A stretch of 64,000 nt of DNA from Gaiellasilicea sp963705515. GTDB taxonomy: Bacteria > Actinomycetota > Thermoleophilia > Gaiellales > Gaiellaceae. Numbering within the stretch: the stretch's first letter is position 1; the number at the start of each line of letters is the position of its first letter. Below are positions 24,821 to 33,245 of the stretch, one piece after another. The position numbers and the translations under genes are program-made. Below the pieces are notes generated by a model, which saw only the letters and a list, made by a program, of their open reading frames with translations, did no database searches and had not been told where the DNA came from. Where the stretch lies: assembly GCA_963705515.1 (NCBI GenBank), contig CAVPJV010000008.1, positions 310,001-374,000 on the forward strand, written 5' to 3'.

Positions 24821-26767
24821 CCGGCCAGGGGCAGACCGTCTCGGAGGCGGGCGTCGCGGCAGTCGCGGCGCCCGCCTCGCCGGTCTCGAGGCGGCGCCGT
24901 TCGGCTCGCGCACGATCGCAGCCAGTCGGCCGACGAGCTCGAGCGTGTCGCCCGCCTCGACGAGCCGCTCCAGCTCGTCGAGCTTGCCGTCGAGCCAGCC
25001 GCGCTCGACCGCGGAGACGTCGAGCGCGACGATCTTCGGGTGCACCGTCGGCTTCCAGGTCTCGCCCTCGGCGAACAGCTCCTCGTGGATCTTCTCGCCG
25101 GGCCGGGCGCCGATGAACGTGATCTGGACGTCGCGGTCGGGTTCCTTGCCGGAGAGGCGGATCATGTTTCGCGCCAGGTCGACGATCCGGATCGGCTCGC
25201 CCATGTCGAGCACGAGGATCCGCCCGCGGCCGCCAATCGCGCCGGCCTGGATCACGAGCGCCACCGCCTCGGGGATCGTCATGAAGAAGCGCGTCATCTC
25301 GGCGTCGGTGACGGTCACAGGCCCGCCGCGCTCGATCTGGCGGCGGAAGAGCGGGATCACGCTGCCGGCCGAGTTGAGGACGTTGCCGAAGCGGACGGCG
25401 ACGAACTTCGTCGGCACGTCGTCGCGCTCGCCGTGTGAGCCGACGATCCACTCGCAGAGCGTCTTCGACTGCCCGTAGACGCTGTAGGGATTGAGCGCCT
25501 TGTCGGTCGAGATGAGGACGAAGCGCTCGACCCCGTGAGCGATGGCGGCGTCGGCGACGATCCGCGTCCCGAGGACGTTGTTGGCGACCGACTCGAGCGG
25601 GTTCGCCTCCATCAGCGGCACGTGCTTGTAGGCGGCGGCGTGGAAGACGACGTCGGGCCGGTAGCGCTCGAAGACCTGCTCCAGCCGCTTGCGGTTGCGC
25701 ACGTCCGTGAGCACCGGCACGCAGGCGCTGAAGCGGCGCTCGTCGACGAGCTCGCGCTCGATGTCGTACAGCGAGCTCTCGGCCTGGTCGACCATCACGA
25801 TCCGCGTCGGCTCGGCGCGCGCCAGCTGGCGGCAGAGCTCGGAGCCGATCGAGCCGCCGGCCCCGGTGACGAGCACGATCTTGTCCTTGACGTAGGAGGC
25901 GATCGCGTCGACGTCGACCTCGACGGGCTCGCGGCCGAGCAGGTCCTCCACCTCGACCGGGCGCACCTGCTTGGCGAGGTCGAGATCGCCCGAGATCAGC
26001 TCGTTCAGCCCCGGCAGCGTCTTGACGGCGACGTTCTCGGCCCGCGCCATCTCGACGATCCGGGCGCGTTGCTCACCGGAGGCCGACGGGATCGCGATCA
26101 GGAGCTCGTCGGGCCGCCGGTCGCGCAGCAGGTGCGGCAGCTCGTCGCTCGTGCCGAGCACGCGGATCCCGTGCAGGCGGAGGTTCTTCTTGCGCGGGTC
26201 GTCGTCGATCAGGCCGATCGGCGTGTAGCCGAGGTCGGGCGTGCGCAGGATCTCCTTCAGCATCAGCTGGGCGGCGTCGCCGGCGCCGACGACGATCACT
26301 TCCTTGCCGCGCGCCACGATCGACCGGCTCTGCGGCCGCTCGAGGATCGTCCGCGCGAGCATGCGCGAGCCGGCGACGAGCGCCAGCGTCAGCAGGCAGT
26401 CGATCACCCAGACGGTCCGCGGCACCTCGGCGGCGTGCACGTCGAAGAAGCTGAAGATGAGGAAGGTGAGGAGGCTCGCCGCGACGACACCGCGCGCAGC
26501 TCCCCACATGTCCCGCGTCGAGACGTAGCGCCACCAGCGGTTGTAGAAGCCGAAGAGCGCGAAAACGCTGAGCTTGATCGCGGCGACGAGCGCGAGGATC
26601 TGCCAGGAGAGGTAGTAGTCGTAGTAGACGGGCAGATCGGTGTCGAAGCGGAGCCGGAAGGCGAGGAACCAGGCCGCGACGACGATCGCGAAGTCGGCCG
26701 CGAGCTGCGGCAGCCGGTGCCGGTTGATCGGGTCCTCACGCCCGCGCTGACGCGACGCCGACGGCAT
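24767..26767 (-). CDS. FlaA1/CapD-type nucleoside-diphosphate-sugar epimerase/dehydratase
   Basis: A 666-residue membrane-anchored protein. Four hydrophobic helices (to about residue 135) precede a CoA-binding-like Rossmann domain (VIVVGAGDAAQLMLKEIL), then a second NAD-binding domain (VLVTGAGGSIGSELCRQLA at about 300) with the active-site segment NPYSVYGQSKTL; the usual Met/Tyr-Lys motif is varied. It is the PglF/WbpM/CapD family of UDP-sugar 4,6-dehydratases for surface polysaccharide. The ATG at 26767 overlaps the aminotransferase by 32 bases. The last 55 residues are Arg/Pro-rich and run antisense into the PhoX-like gene; another frame would end at DARLRDGLPLAG, so the C-terminus may be frame-broken. 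Confidence 0.88.
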   Translation of the reverse strand: MPSASRQRGREDPINRHRLPQLAADFAIVVAAWFLAFRLRFDTDLPVYYDYYLSWQILALVAAIKLSVFALFGFYNRWWRYVSTRDMWGAARGVVAASLLTFLIFSFFDVHAAEVPRTVWVIDCLLTLALVAGSRMLARTILERPQSRSIVARGKEVIVVGAGDAAQLMLKEILRTPDLGYTPIGLIDDDPRKKNLRLHGIRVLGTSDELPHLLRDRRPDELLIAIPSASGEQRARIVEMARAENVAVKTLPGLNELISGDLDLAKQVRPVEVEDLLGREPVEVDVDAIASYVKDKIVLVTGAGGSIGSELCRQLARAEPTRIVMVDQAESSLYDIERELVDERRFSACVPVLTDVRNRKRLEQVFERYRPDVVFHAAAYKHVPLMEANPLESVANNVLGTRIVADAAIAHGVERFVLISTDKALNPYSVYGQSKTLCEWIVGSHGERDDVPTKFVAVRFGNVLNSAGSVIPLFRRQIERGGPVTVTDAEMTRFFMTIPEAVALVIQAGAIGGRGRILVLDMGEPIRIVDLARNMIRLSGKEPDRDVQITFIGARPGEKIHEELFAEGETWKPTVHPKIVALDVSAVERGWLDGKLDELERLVEAGDTLELVGRLAAIVREPNGAASRPARRAPRLPRRPPPRRSAPGRLGRRVGVRMSCRPRLNV
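24844..24878. terminator. GC-rich hairpin between convergent genes
   Basis: A perfect 10-bp stem (GAGGCGGGCG / CGCCCGCCTC) with a 15-base loop lies between the end of the PhoX-like gene and the conserved end of the FlaA1-like gene. It could serve both directions. There is no T-tract. Confidence 0.4.
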
Positions 26768-27824
26768 CGAGGACGGTCGCGACGACGCGCTCCTGCACCT
26801 CTGCGTCGATCCCGCCCCAGAGCGGCAGCGCCAGGTTCTCGGCGGCGGCCTTCTCCGTCTCCGGCAGCGAGCCCGGCTCCCAGCCGAGATGCCGCAGTGC
26901 CGGCTGGAGGTGGAGCGGCGTCACGTAGTACGAGGCGGAGGCGATCTCACGCTCGGCGAGCGCGGCCGCGATCCGGTCGCGCTCGGACGTGCGCACGACA
27001 TACATGTGGTAGACGTGCCCCGGAGCGTCCACCGGGAGCTCGACGGCGTCGCCGAGGCCGAGCTCCGCGTAGCGCGCCGCGCCCTCGCGCCGGGAGGCGT
27101 TCCAGCCGGCGAGGTGCGGCAGCGAGATGCGCAGGAACGCAGCCTGGAGCGCGTCCAGCCGGGAGTTCGTCCCGATCAGCTCGAACGTCTTCTTGTCGCG
27201 CGAGCCGTGGAAGCGCAGCATCCGGATCCGGTCCGCGACCTCGTCGTCGGTTGCGGCCACGAGCCCGCCGTCGCCGAGCGCGAACAGGTTCTTGGTCGGG
27301 AAGAAGCTGAAGGTCGAGGCGACGCCCGTGGTCGCGACGCCCTCGGCCCCGAAGGCCTGAGCGGCGTCCTCGAGCATCGGCAGGCCGAATGCGGCGAGCT
27401 CGGCGAGCGGCGCGGGCCGGCCGAAGAGGTGCACGGGCACGATCGCCTTCGTGCGCGGGCCGATCCGGCGCTCGACGTCGTCGGGATCGAGGTTCAGCGA
27501 GACCGGATCGATGTCGGCGAAGACCGGGGTCGCGCCGACTCGGGCGATCGCCTCCGCCGTCGCGTAGAAGGTGAAGGAGGGGCAGATCACCTCGTCGCCC
27601 GCTCCCACGCCCATCGCCTCGAGCGCGAGCACGAGCGCGTCCGTCCCGTTCGCGACGCCGATCGCGTGCGGCACGCCGAGGTAGGCGGCGGCCTCCTCCT
27701 CGAACGCCTGCACCTCGGGCCCGAAGATGAACCGGCCGGACTCGACGACGCGCTCGAACGCCTCCCGGAACTCCGGGATCAACGGCTCGTACTGTGCCTT
27801 GACGTCGACGAGATCGATCTGCAT
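26736..27824 (-). CDS. DegT/DnrJ/EryC1/StrS family aminotransferase
   Basis: A 362-residue PLP-dependent sugar aminotransferase. It shows VANGTDALVLALEAMG (PLP phosphate binding), CPSFTFYATAEAIAR, IVPVHLFGRPAPL, LEDAAQAFGA, and the lysine region STFSFFPTKNLFALGDGG (Schiff-base lysine). It probably aminates the 4-keto sugar made by the FlaA1-like dehydratase encoded immediately downstream, with which it overlaps. Confidence 0.93.
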   Translation of the reverse strand: MQIDLVDVKAQYEPLIPEFREAFERVVESGRFIFGPEVQAFEEEAAAYLGVPHAIGVANGTDALVLALEAMGVGAGDEVICPSFTFYATAEAIARVGATPVFADIDPVSLNLDPDDVERRIGPRTKAIVPVHLFGRPAPLAELAAFGLPMLEDAAQAFGAEGVATTGVASTFSFFPTKNLFALGDGGLVAATDDEVADRIRMLRFHGSRDKKTFELIGTNSRLDALQAAFLRISLPHLAGWNASRREGAARYAELGLGDAVELPVDAPGHVYHMYVVRTSERDRIAAALAEREIASASYYVTPLHLQPALRHLGWEPGSLPETEKAAAENLALPLWGGIDAEVQERVVATVLDAVGVASARA

Positions 27825-27836
27825 GGCCGGGAGAGT

Positions 27837-28521
27837 CTAGCGAGGCTCCGTTGCGGGCTTGCCCCGCCTGCGCAGGTACTTCCAGGCCAGCCAGGCGGCC
27901 CCTGCCACGACCAGAACGACGATGGCGTAGTCGACGTAGTGGAAGGTGTGGTGGAAATCCTCCCAGCTGGCTGCCGAGCGCCCAGCCGATGCCGGCGAAG
28001 GCGAAGCACCAGATCGCCGAGCCGAGGAAGGTCAGGATCGTGTAGCGCCGGAACGGCACCTCGAAGACGCCGGCGGGGATCGAGACGAAGGAGCGGACGA
28101 GCGGCGTCAGCCGGCCGAGGAACACGGCCCAGTCCTCCCAGCGCTCGAACCAGCGGTCTGCCTTGTCGAGCTTCTCCGCGTTCAGGTGCAGCCAGCGGCC
28201 GTGGCGCTCGAGGTACGGCCGGCCGCCGCGCAGCCCGATCCACCAGCCCCCCATCGCGCCGAGCGTGTAGCCGATCGTGCCCGCCAGGGCGATGCCGAGG
28301 TACGCCTCCAGGCCCGGCTCCAGCGTCCAGCCGAAGAGCTGGACGTCCTGGCCCGGGAAGGCGCCTGAAGCGACCGCGCCGCCGTAGACCATCACCGCCT
28401 CGCTGGCCGCCGGGAAGACGGCGTCGAGCGCCATCAGCAGGAAGACCGCGTAGAGCCCGTAGTCGCCGACGACCGTCGTGAGGAGATCGGTGATCTCCGA
28501 GAGGATCGACGCGACCGGCAC
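27837..28521 (-). CDS. DedA family membrane protein, one frame break
   Basis: A DedA/SNARE-associated membrane protein (flippase/transporter superfamily). It has AVFPAASEAVMVYGG, GTIGYTLGAMGGWWIG, FLGRLTPLVRSFVSIPAG and TFLGSAIWCFAFAGIGW, all family landmarks. After GWALGSQLG the frame fails; a one-base shift near 27965 gives SWEDFHHTFHYVDYAIVVLV, a final TM, and KYLRRRGKPATEPR ending at TAG 27837. The gene is therefore complete except for one indel. It sits 12 bases upstream of the aminotransferase gene. Confidence 0.85.
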
Positions 28522-28530
28522 CCGCAGAGG

Positions 28531-30312
28531 TTAGCCGGGCGGCTTGGGCTTCTTCTGCGGGACGGGGGCGGCGCGGATGACGCGGAACGCCGGCGAGACG
28601 ACCTCCACTGCGCCGAGCTCGTTCGTCGCGCGGAAACGGACGACGTACATGCCGCCGTAGACGAGGAACTTGCCGCCGCGGGTCGTCCCGCGCCAGCTGG
28701 CAGCGAAGCGGCCGGCCGACAGGCGGCGCACAGCGATCGTCGCGACCTGGACGCCGGTCTTCGTCTCCACCGTCGCGGTCACGAGGGCGGCGCGCGTCAG
28801 CGTCACTCCGGCCGAGATCGTCTGCTTGCCCCGGACTCGGACGGTGAGGGTGCGGCGTGAGATCTTGGCGAAGCCGAGCGTGTTGTTGACGGTGAAGCTC
28901 TGGGTCGTCGTCGAGGTGCGCGCGAGGTCGTCGGTGGCCGTGACCTCGAGCTTCCAGCGCCCCTCGGCCGGGGGTGCGGGGTCGACCACAGTCGGGTCCG
29001 CGGGTGCGGGCGGGAACACGACCGGATATGTCCCTGGATCGCGTGCCAGCGTCTCGGTGAACGCGACTTCGCCGCCGGGCGCGATCAGGGTCGCGGTCAC
29101 GTTCGAGGGCCGGACGACCTTGTACGAGAGCTCGCGCTGCTGCTCGGCGAAGCCGTCGCCGTTCGGCGAGATCACCGGCTCGGGCGCCGGCGAGTAGACG
29201 CCGTAGTACATGAGCTGGAGCGCGTTCGAGACCGGGCGCTCGCCGCCTCGGTCGGACGGGCGATTGAGCAGCTTCCCGTCAAACGCGAGCGAGGATGAGC
29301 CGCCGCCGTCGAAGGCCGAGCCGGTGACGGCGCCGAGCCGCACCATCGTCTGGGCGAGCTCGAAGTTCGTCATCCCGACGCTGTAGCCGGGCCGGCGGCC
29401 GTCGGTGACGACCATCAGCACCTGGCCGTCGGCGAGCTGGCCGACGCCAGTGCGCGGGTTGCGCGGCGCCAGCTGGCTGGAGGTGAACGCCTCCTGGGCA
29501 CGGAAGACGGGGCCGCCGCTGCGGACGAGCACCGGGCCGCCGCCGACGGCGTTCGTGATTCCGGTCCACTCGGGACGGAAGATCAGCCGCAGGGTCAGGA
29601 ACGTCCCGAGAGGCGATTCCTCGAGGAGACGCTGGCCTGCGGTGCCGCGCGCGACGAGCACCGCGCCGCCCTGTGGGATCGCCGTGCCGCCGCCGGACGC
29701 GACCTGGACCACGGGCCCGACGAGATCGGTGTTCGGCGTCGTCGGCGGGAACGGCGAGATCACGATCTCGGTCACGCCCGGCTGGACCGGAGTGGCCGGT
29801 CCGTAGGTGCGCGTGAAGAGCGAGATGCCGTTCGTCCCCGGCGACTGGTTGAGGTCGTTGAGGGTCCGCCGCTGGCCGAGCCCGCGCCAGGTGCCGAAGA
29901 ACTCGATCCGGCGCACGTCGAGCGCGCCTTCGGGAGTGACGCCCGTGCTGGAGCGGTCGCCGTACGGCGGGCTTTCGACGACGTTGTCGCGCATCAGGAC
30001 GCCGCTCGGCCGGCCGGAATCGGCGTAGAAGTCGGCGTTGACGCCGACCATCGTCGCGCCCGGCGACAGCCGCTTCTGCATCGACGTGACACGCTCGACG
30101 CCCTGAATCGCCTCGTTCGAGAGCGTCGGGCGGAGCGCGTAGAGGCCGGTTGGCCGCGGGCCGCGGACAATGTGGATCGCGACCGGTCCATGCGGCGTGA
30201 ACTGAACGCCGCGCTCGTAGGTGACGCCCGGCATCAGCGTCGTCGTCTGAGCGGCCGCGGGCGCGGCTGAGACGAGGGCGAGGAGCCCGAGGATGAGCGG
30301 CTTGCGGATCAC
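28531..30312 (-). CDS. Secreted NAGPA/DUF2233 phosphodiester glycosidase-like protein
   Basis: A 593-residue exported protein. The signal peptide is VIRKPLILGLLALVSAAPAA. The NAGPA (PF09992) domain covers roughly residues 50-350, with GVNADFYADSGRPSGVLMRD, VLMVVTDGRRPGYSVGMTNF and AFDGGGSSSLAFDGKLLNRP. A C-terminal FlgD-like Ig segment opens with VISPNGDGFAEQQRELSYKV, then a beta-rich tail ending KKPKPPG. The GTG at 30312 is chosen because it begins the signal peptide. It likely hydrolyses a phosphodiester-linked or N-acetyl sugar on the cell surface. Confidence 0.85.
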   Translation of the reverse strand: MIRKPLILGLLALVSAAPAAAQTTTLMPGVTYERGVQFTPHGPVAIHIVRGPRPTGLYALRPTLSNEAIQGVERVTSMQKRLSPGATMVGVNADFYADSGRPSGVLMRDNVVESPPYGDRSSTGVTPEGALDVRRIEFFGTWRGLGQRRTLNDLNQSPGTNGISLFTRTYGPATPVQPGVTEIVISPFPPTTPNTDLVGPVVQVASGGGTAIPQGGAVLVARGTAGQRLLEESPLGTFLTLRLIFRPEWTGITNAVGGGPVLVRSGGPVFRAQEAFTSSQLAPRNPRTGVGQLADGQVLMVVTDGRRPGYSVGMTNFELAQTMVRLGAVTGSAFDGGGSSSLAFDGKLLNRPSDRGGERPVSNALQLMYYGVYSPAPEPVISPNGDGFAEQQRELSYKVVRPSNVTATLIAPGGEVAFTETLARDPGTYPVVFPPAPADPTVVDPAPPAEGRWKLEVTATDDLARTSTTTQSFTVNNTLGFAKISRRTLTVRVRGKQTISAGVTLTRAALVTATVETKTGVQVATIAVRRLSAGRFAASWRGTTRGGKFLVYGGMYVVRFRATNELGAVEVVSPAFRVIRAAPVPQKKPKPPG

Positions 30313-30390
30313 GACCCCGACTGAGGCTAGCCGAAGCCTCGGCGGCACTTTGCAGGGATTTACGGAATCCGAACGAGACACACGCCCCTG

Positions 30391-30405
30391 GCTGGCTCGG
30401 CCAGC
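30391..30405. promoter_or_regulatory. Short inverted repeat upstream of radical SAM operon
   Basis: GCTGGC-TCG-GCCAGC ends 12 bases upstream of the ATG at 30418, and a second repeat (GAGGCT...AGCCTC) lies at 30323-30340. Either could be an operator or the end of the divergent NAGPA gene's leader. No T-tract is present. Confidence 0.25.
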
Positions 30406-30417
30406 TAGGTTGAGGCC

Positions 30418-31752
30418 ATGAGCACCGCCGCAGCGGAGTCGCGCACGGCCCTCGTCGAGGAGCTGATGGCGCGCTTCCCGCACATCCCGCGCGAGGCCGT
30501 GCTCAAGGAGGACCTGCTTCGCACCGGCATCGCGTTCGACGACTCGGCGCTGACCGACAACCTCGACGGCGAGGTGAAGCCGAAGTCCTACTTCATCTTC
30601 TCCTTCGACCAGAAGCCGCTCGCCGAGCTCGGCGAGGCCGCCAGGCGGCGCCCGCCGGAGGAGATCGCGCTCACCGGCGGCCCCTACGGGCTGCGCCGCA
30701 CGATCGTCTCGGTGCGCGTGAACCCCGACTCCCCGTACCGGATGGCCGGACGCGAGCTGACCCTGGACGGCCGGCTGGTCGCCGACGTCATGCTGCCACC
30801 GCTGCCCGAGTACTACCGGCACACGCTGGCGAACGGGAAGACGGTGATGGAGACCGCGCCGACGATCCAGTGGGGCTACCTGATCTACCTGACCGTGCTC
30901 CGGCTCTGCCAGTACTTCGGCGCCAAGGAGGAGTGCGGGTTCTGCGACATCAACCACAACTGGCGCCAGCACAAGCGCGAGGGACGCCCGTACACGGGCG
31001 TGAAGCCGGTGGAGGACGTGCTCGAGGCGCTGGCGCTGATCGACCGCTACGACGTCGACCGCTCGAGCAAGGCCTACACGCTCACGGGCGGCTCGGTCAC
31101 GAGCACCGTCGACGGTCTCGCCGAGGCCGACTTCTACGGGCGCTACGCGCAGGCGATCGAGGAGCGGTTCCCGGGCCGGTGGATCGGCAAGGTCGTCGCG
31201 CAGGCGCTGCCGAAGGCGGACGTCCAGCGCTACAAGGACTACGGGATCACGATCTACCACCCCAACTACGAGGTGTGGGACGAGCGGCTGTTCAAGCTCA
31301 TCTCGCCGGGCAAGGAGCGGTACGTCGGCCGCGACGAGTGGCACCGCCGGATCTTCGACGCCGCCGAGGTGTTCGGAGCGCGCTACGTGATCCCCAACTT
31401 CGTCGCCGGCGTCGAGCTGGCGAAGCCGTTCGGCTTCTCGACCGTCGAGGAGGCGGTCGCGTCCACCACGGAAGGCCTCGACTACTTCATGAGCCGAGGG
31501 ATCACCCCGCGCTTCACCACCTGGTGCCCCGAGCCGACGACGCCGCTCGGCCGCGACAACCCCGACGGCGCGCCGCTCGAGTACCACATCCGCCTGCTCG
31601 AGGCCTACCGCGAGACGCTCGAGAAGCACGGCCTCAAGCCGCCACCCGGCTACGGCGTCGCGGGCGCCGGGAACGCCGTCTTCTCGGTCAGCTCGTTCAT
31701 GGACACGCTCGCGCCCGAGGTCGTGACGACGGAGGAGGCGGTCCCGGCATGA
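30418..31752 (+). CDS. Radical SAM protein with unusual cysteine spacing
   Basis: A 444-residue cytoplasmic protein. A 150-residue N-terminal region (KPKSYFIFSFDQKPLAELGE) precedes a radical-SAM-like barrel. The cysteines read LCQYFGAKEECGFCDIN, that is CX8CX2C instead of the canonical CX3CX2C. A GG-type motif (TLTGGSVTSTVDG) and a C-terminal AGAGNAVFSVSSFMD segment follow. I recognise the superfamily but not the product. The stop overlaps the start of the MqnC-like radical SAM gene by four bases, so the two likely act together, perhaps on a quinone- or deazaflavin-type precursor. Confidence 0.8.
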   Translation: MSTAAAESRTALVEELMARFPHIPREAVLKEDLLRTGIAFDDSALTDNLDGEVKPKSYFIFSFDQKPLAELGEAARRRPPEEIALTGGPYGLRRTIVSVRVNPDSPYRMAGRELTLDGRLVADVMLPPLPEYYRHTLANGKTVMETAPTIQWGYLIYLTVLRLCQYFGAKEECGFCDINHNWRQHKREGRPYTGVKPVEDVLEALALIDRYDVDRSSKAYTLTGGSVTSTVDGLAEADFYGRYAQAIEERFPGRWIGKVVAQALPKADVQRYKDYGITIYHPNYEVWDERLFKLISPGKERYVGRDEWHRRIFDAAEVFGARYVIPNFVAGVELAKPFGFSTVEEAVASTTEGLDYFMSRGITPRFTTWCPEPTTPLGRDNPDGAPLEYHIRLLEAYRETLEKHGLKPPPGYGVAGAGNAVFSVSSFMDTLAPEVVTTEEAVPA

Positions 31753-32792
31753 GCCGCATCTCCGTCGATGACGCGCGCGAGCTCTGGCTGAGCGCCGACG
31801 ACGAGGAGCTGAAGGCGCTCGCCCAGGCCGCCCGTGCCCGCTTCCACGAGCCCGACCGCGCCACGTACATGGTGATGCGGATCATCAACTACACGAACGT
31901 CTGCGTCGCCCAGTGCGACTACTGCGCGTTCTACGTCCTCCCCAACCAGGAGGGCGGCTACGTGCTCTCGCGGGAAGACGTGTTCGCGAAGATCGACGGG
32001 CTGCTCGAGGTCGGCGGCGACCTCGTCGGCTTCAACGGCGGCTTCAACCCGAAGCTGCCGCTCGACTACTACTGCGACCTCTTCGCCGCGGTCCGCGAGC
32101 GCTACGGCGACCGCGTCGAGTTCTACGCGCTCACGATCGCCGAGTTCGTCTACCTCGCCGACCGGGCCGGCCTCTCGCACGCGGAGGCGGCGGCGCGCCT
32201 GCGCGACGCAGGCGTCCACTGGGTCACCGGCGGCGGCAGCGAGATCCTGACCGAGGACTTCCGCAAGCGGCATGCCAAGTTCAAGTACACGGTCCGCGAG
32301 TACTTCGAGGCGCAGCGCGCGATCGTCGAGGCCGGGATGCGGACGACCGCGACGATGGTGATCGGCTTCGACGAGAGCCTGGAAGAGCGGCTCGAGCACC
32401 TGCAGCGGACGCGCGACTTCCAGGACGAGATCAATCGAGATGGTTTCGGGGGCCTCTTCTCCTTCCTCTGCTGGACGTACAAGCCGTACGGGACCGCGTT
32501 CGGCGGGCGCGAGATCTCGCCGCAGGAGTACTGGCGGCACATCGCGCTCTCGCGGATCTTCCTCGACAACGTGAAGCACGTCCGCACCTCGGTGCTGACG
32601 CAGAACGAGGATGCGTTCCGCGCCCTCGACTACGGCGCGGACGACTTCGACCTGCCGATCGAGGACGAGGTGACGCAGAAGGCCGGGGCGACGATCGAGC
32701 TCGACCTCGAGGGCCTGCTCGAGATCCCGCGCCGGCTGGGCTACCGCGTCGAGTACCGCCGCGCCGAGCGGCCCGCTCCGGTCATCGCCTAG
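31749..32792 (+). CDS. MqnC/CofH-type radical SAM protein (MqnC-like)
   Basis: A 347-residue radical SAM enzyme with the CX3CX2C motif in NYTNVCVAQCDYCAFYVL, close to MqnC (cyclic dehypoxanthinyl futalosine synthase). Shared landmarks are GGYVLSREDVFAKIDGLLEV, NPKLPLDYYCDLF, VTGGGSEIL, TTATMVIGFDESLEERLEHL and FLCWTYKPYGTAF. One difference stands out: the QGG motif of MqnC reads NGG (GFNGGFNP). No other futalosine-pathway gene lies in the window. The ATG overlaps the preceding stop (ATGA). A menaquinone role is likely by family; an altered substrate is possible. Confidence 0.85.
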   Translation: MSRISVDDARELWLSADDEELKALAQAARARFHEPDRATYMVMRIINYTNVCVAQCDYCAFYVLPNQEGGYVLSREDVFAKIDGLLEVGGDLVGFNGGFNPKLPLDYYCDLFAAVRERYGDRVEFYALTIAEFVYLADRAGLSHAEAAARLRDAGVHWVTGGGSEILTEDFRKRHAKFKYTVREYFEAQRAIVEAGMRTTATMVIGFDESLEERLEHLQRTRDFQDEINRDGFGGLFSFLCWTYKPYGTAFGGREISPQEYWRHIALSRIFLDNVKHVRTSVLTQNEDAFRALDYGADDFDLPIEDEVTQKAGATIELDLEGLLEIPRRLGYRVEYRRAERPAPVIA

Positions 32793-32803
32793 TCTCCCGC
32801 CGC

Positions 32804-33229
32804 ATGGGGCGGTTCGGAGAGCATGCGGCCTGGTTCACGTTCACGTCGGACCGCTTCGATCACTCATCGGAGCTGCCGTCCGACGCAAACGCCGGCAACC
32901 GGTTCTACGGACAGGACGTCGCGTCGTTCGTCGCCGCGGGGCTGTCGAAGCGCGGGCTCGAGACGTCGTTCCTCGACGAGGACTGGGGCTGGCAGGCCCA
33001 CGCGAAGCGGTCCGACGGGTCCGTCCTCGAGATCTCGATCTACCACAACCCGGACGAGGATCCGGCAGTCGAAGACGGTTGGGCGCTGATGGTCCGATCG
33101 CTGCGCAAGGAGCGCCAGCTGGGGATCTCGCGCTTCCGCGAGACGGAGGTCGACGCCGCTGCGGTCACGGCGCTGGAGGACGTCTTTCGCGAGGCGGGCA
33201 TCGCCCTCGGGCGAACGAGCGAGCGCTAG
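32804..33229 (+). CDS. Hypothetical protein
   Basis: A 141-residue soluble protein I do not recognise. It has no signal peptide or membrane segment; it is rich in aromatic and acidic residues (AWFTFTSDRFDHSSELPSDA, LDEDWGWQAHAKRSDGSVL, YHNPDEDPAVEDGWALMV). It starts at ATG 32804, 11 bases after the MqnC-like gene, and could be the third gene of that operon. The sequence suggests a small alpha/beta domain. Confidence 0.65.
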   Translation: MGRFGEHAAWFTFTSDRFDHSSELPSDANAGNRFYGQDVASFVAAGLSKRGLETSFLDEDWGWQAHAKRSDGSVLEISIYHNPDEDPAVEDGWALMVRSLRKERQLGISRFRETEVDAAAVTALEDVFREAGIALGRTSER

Positions 33230-33245
33230 ACCGCGCCAGGCGGCG

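Noticed and set aside
30313..31629. Long minus-strand extension upstream of the NAGPA protein (a 1032-codon open frame)
   Set aside because: It is antisense to the radical SAM gene, whose motifs are clear. The signal peptide begins at 30312, so everything before it is a high-GC shadow frame.
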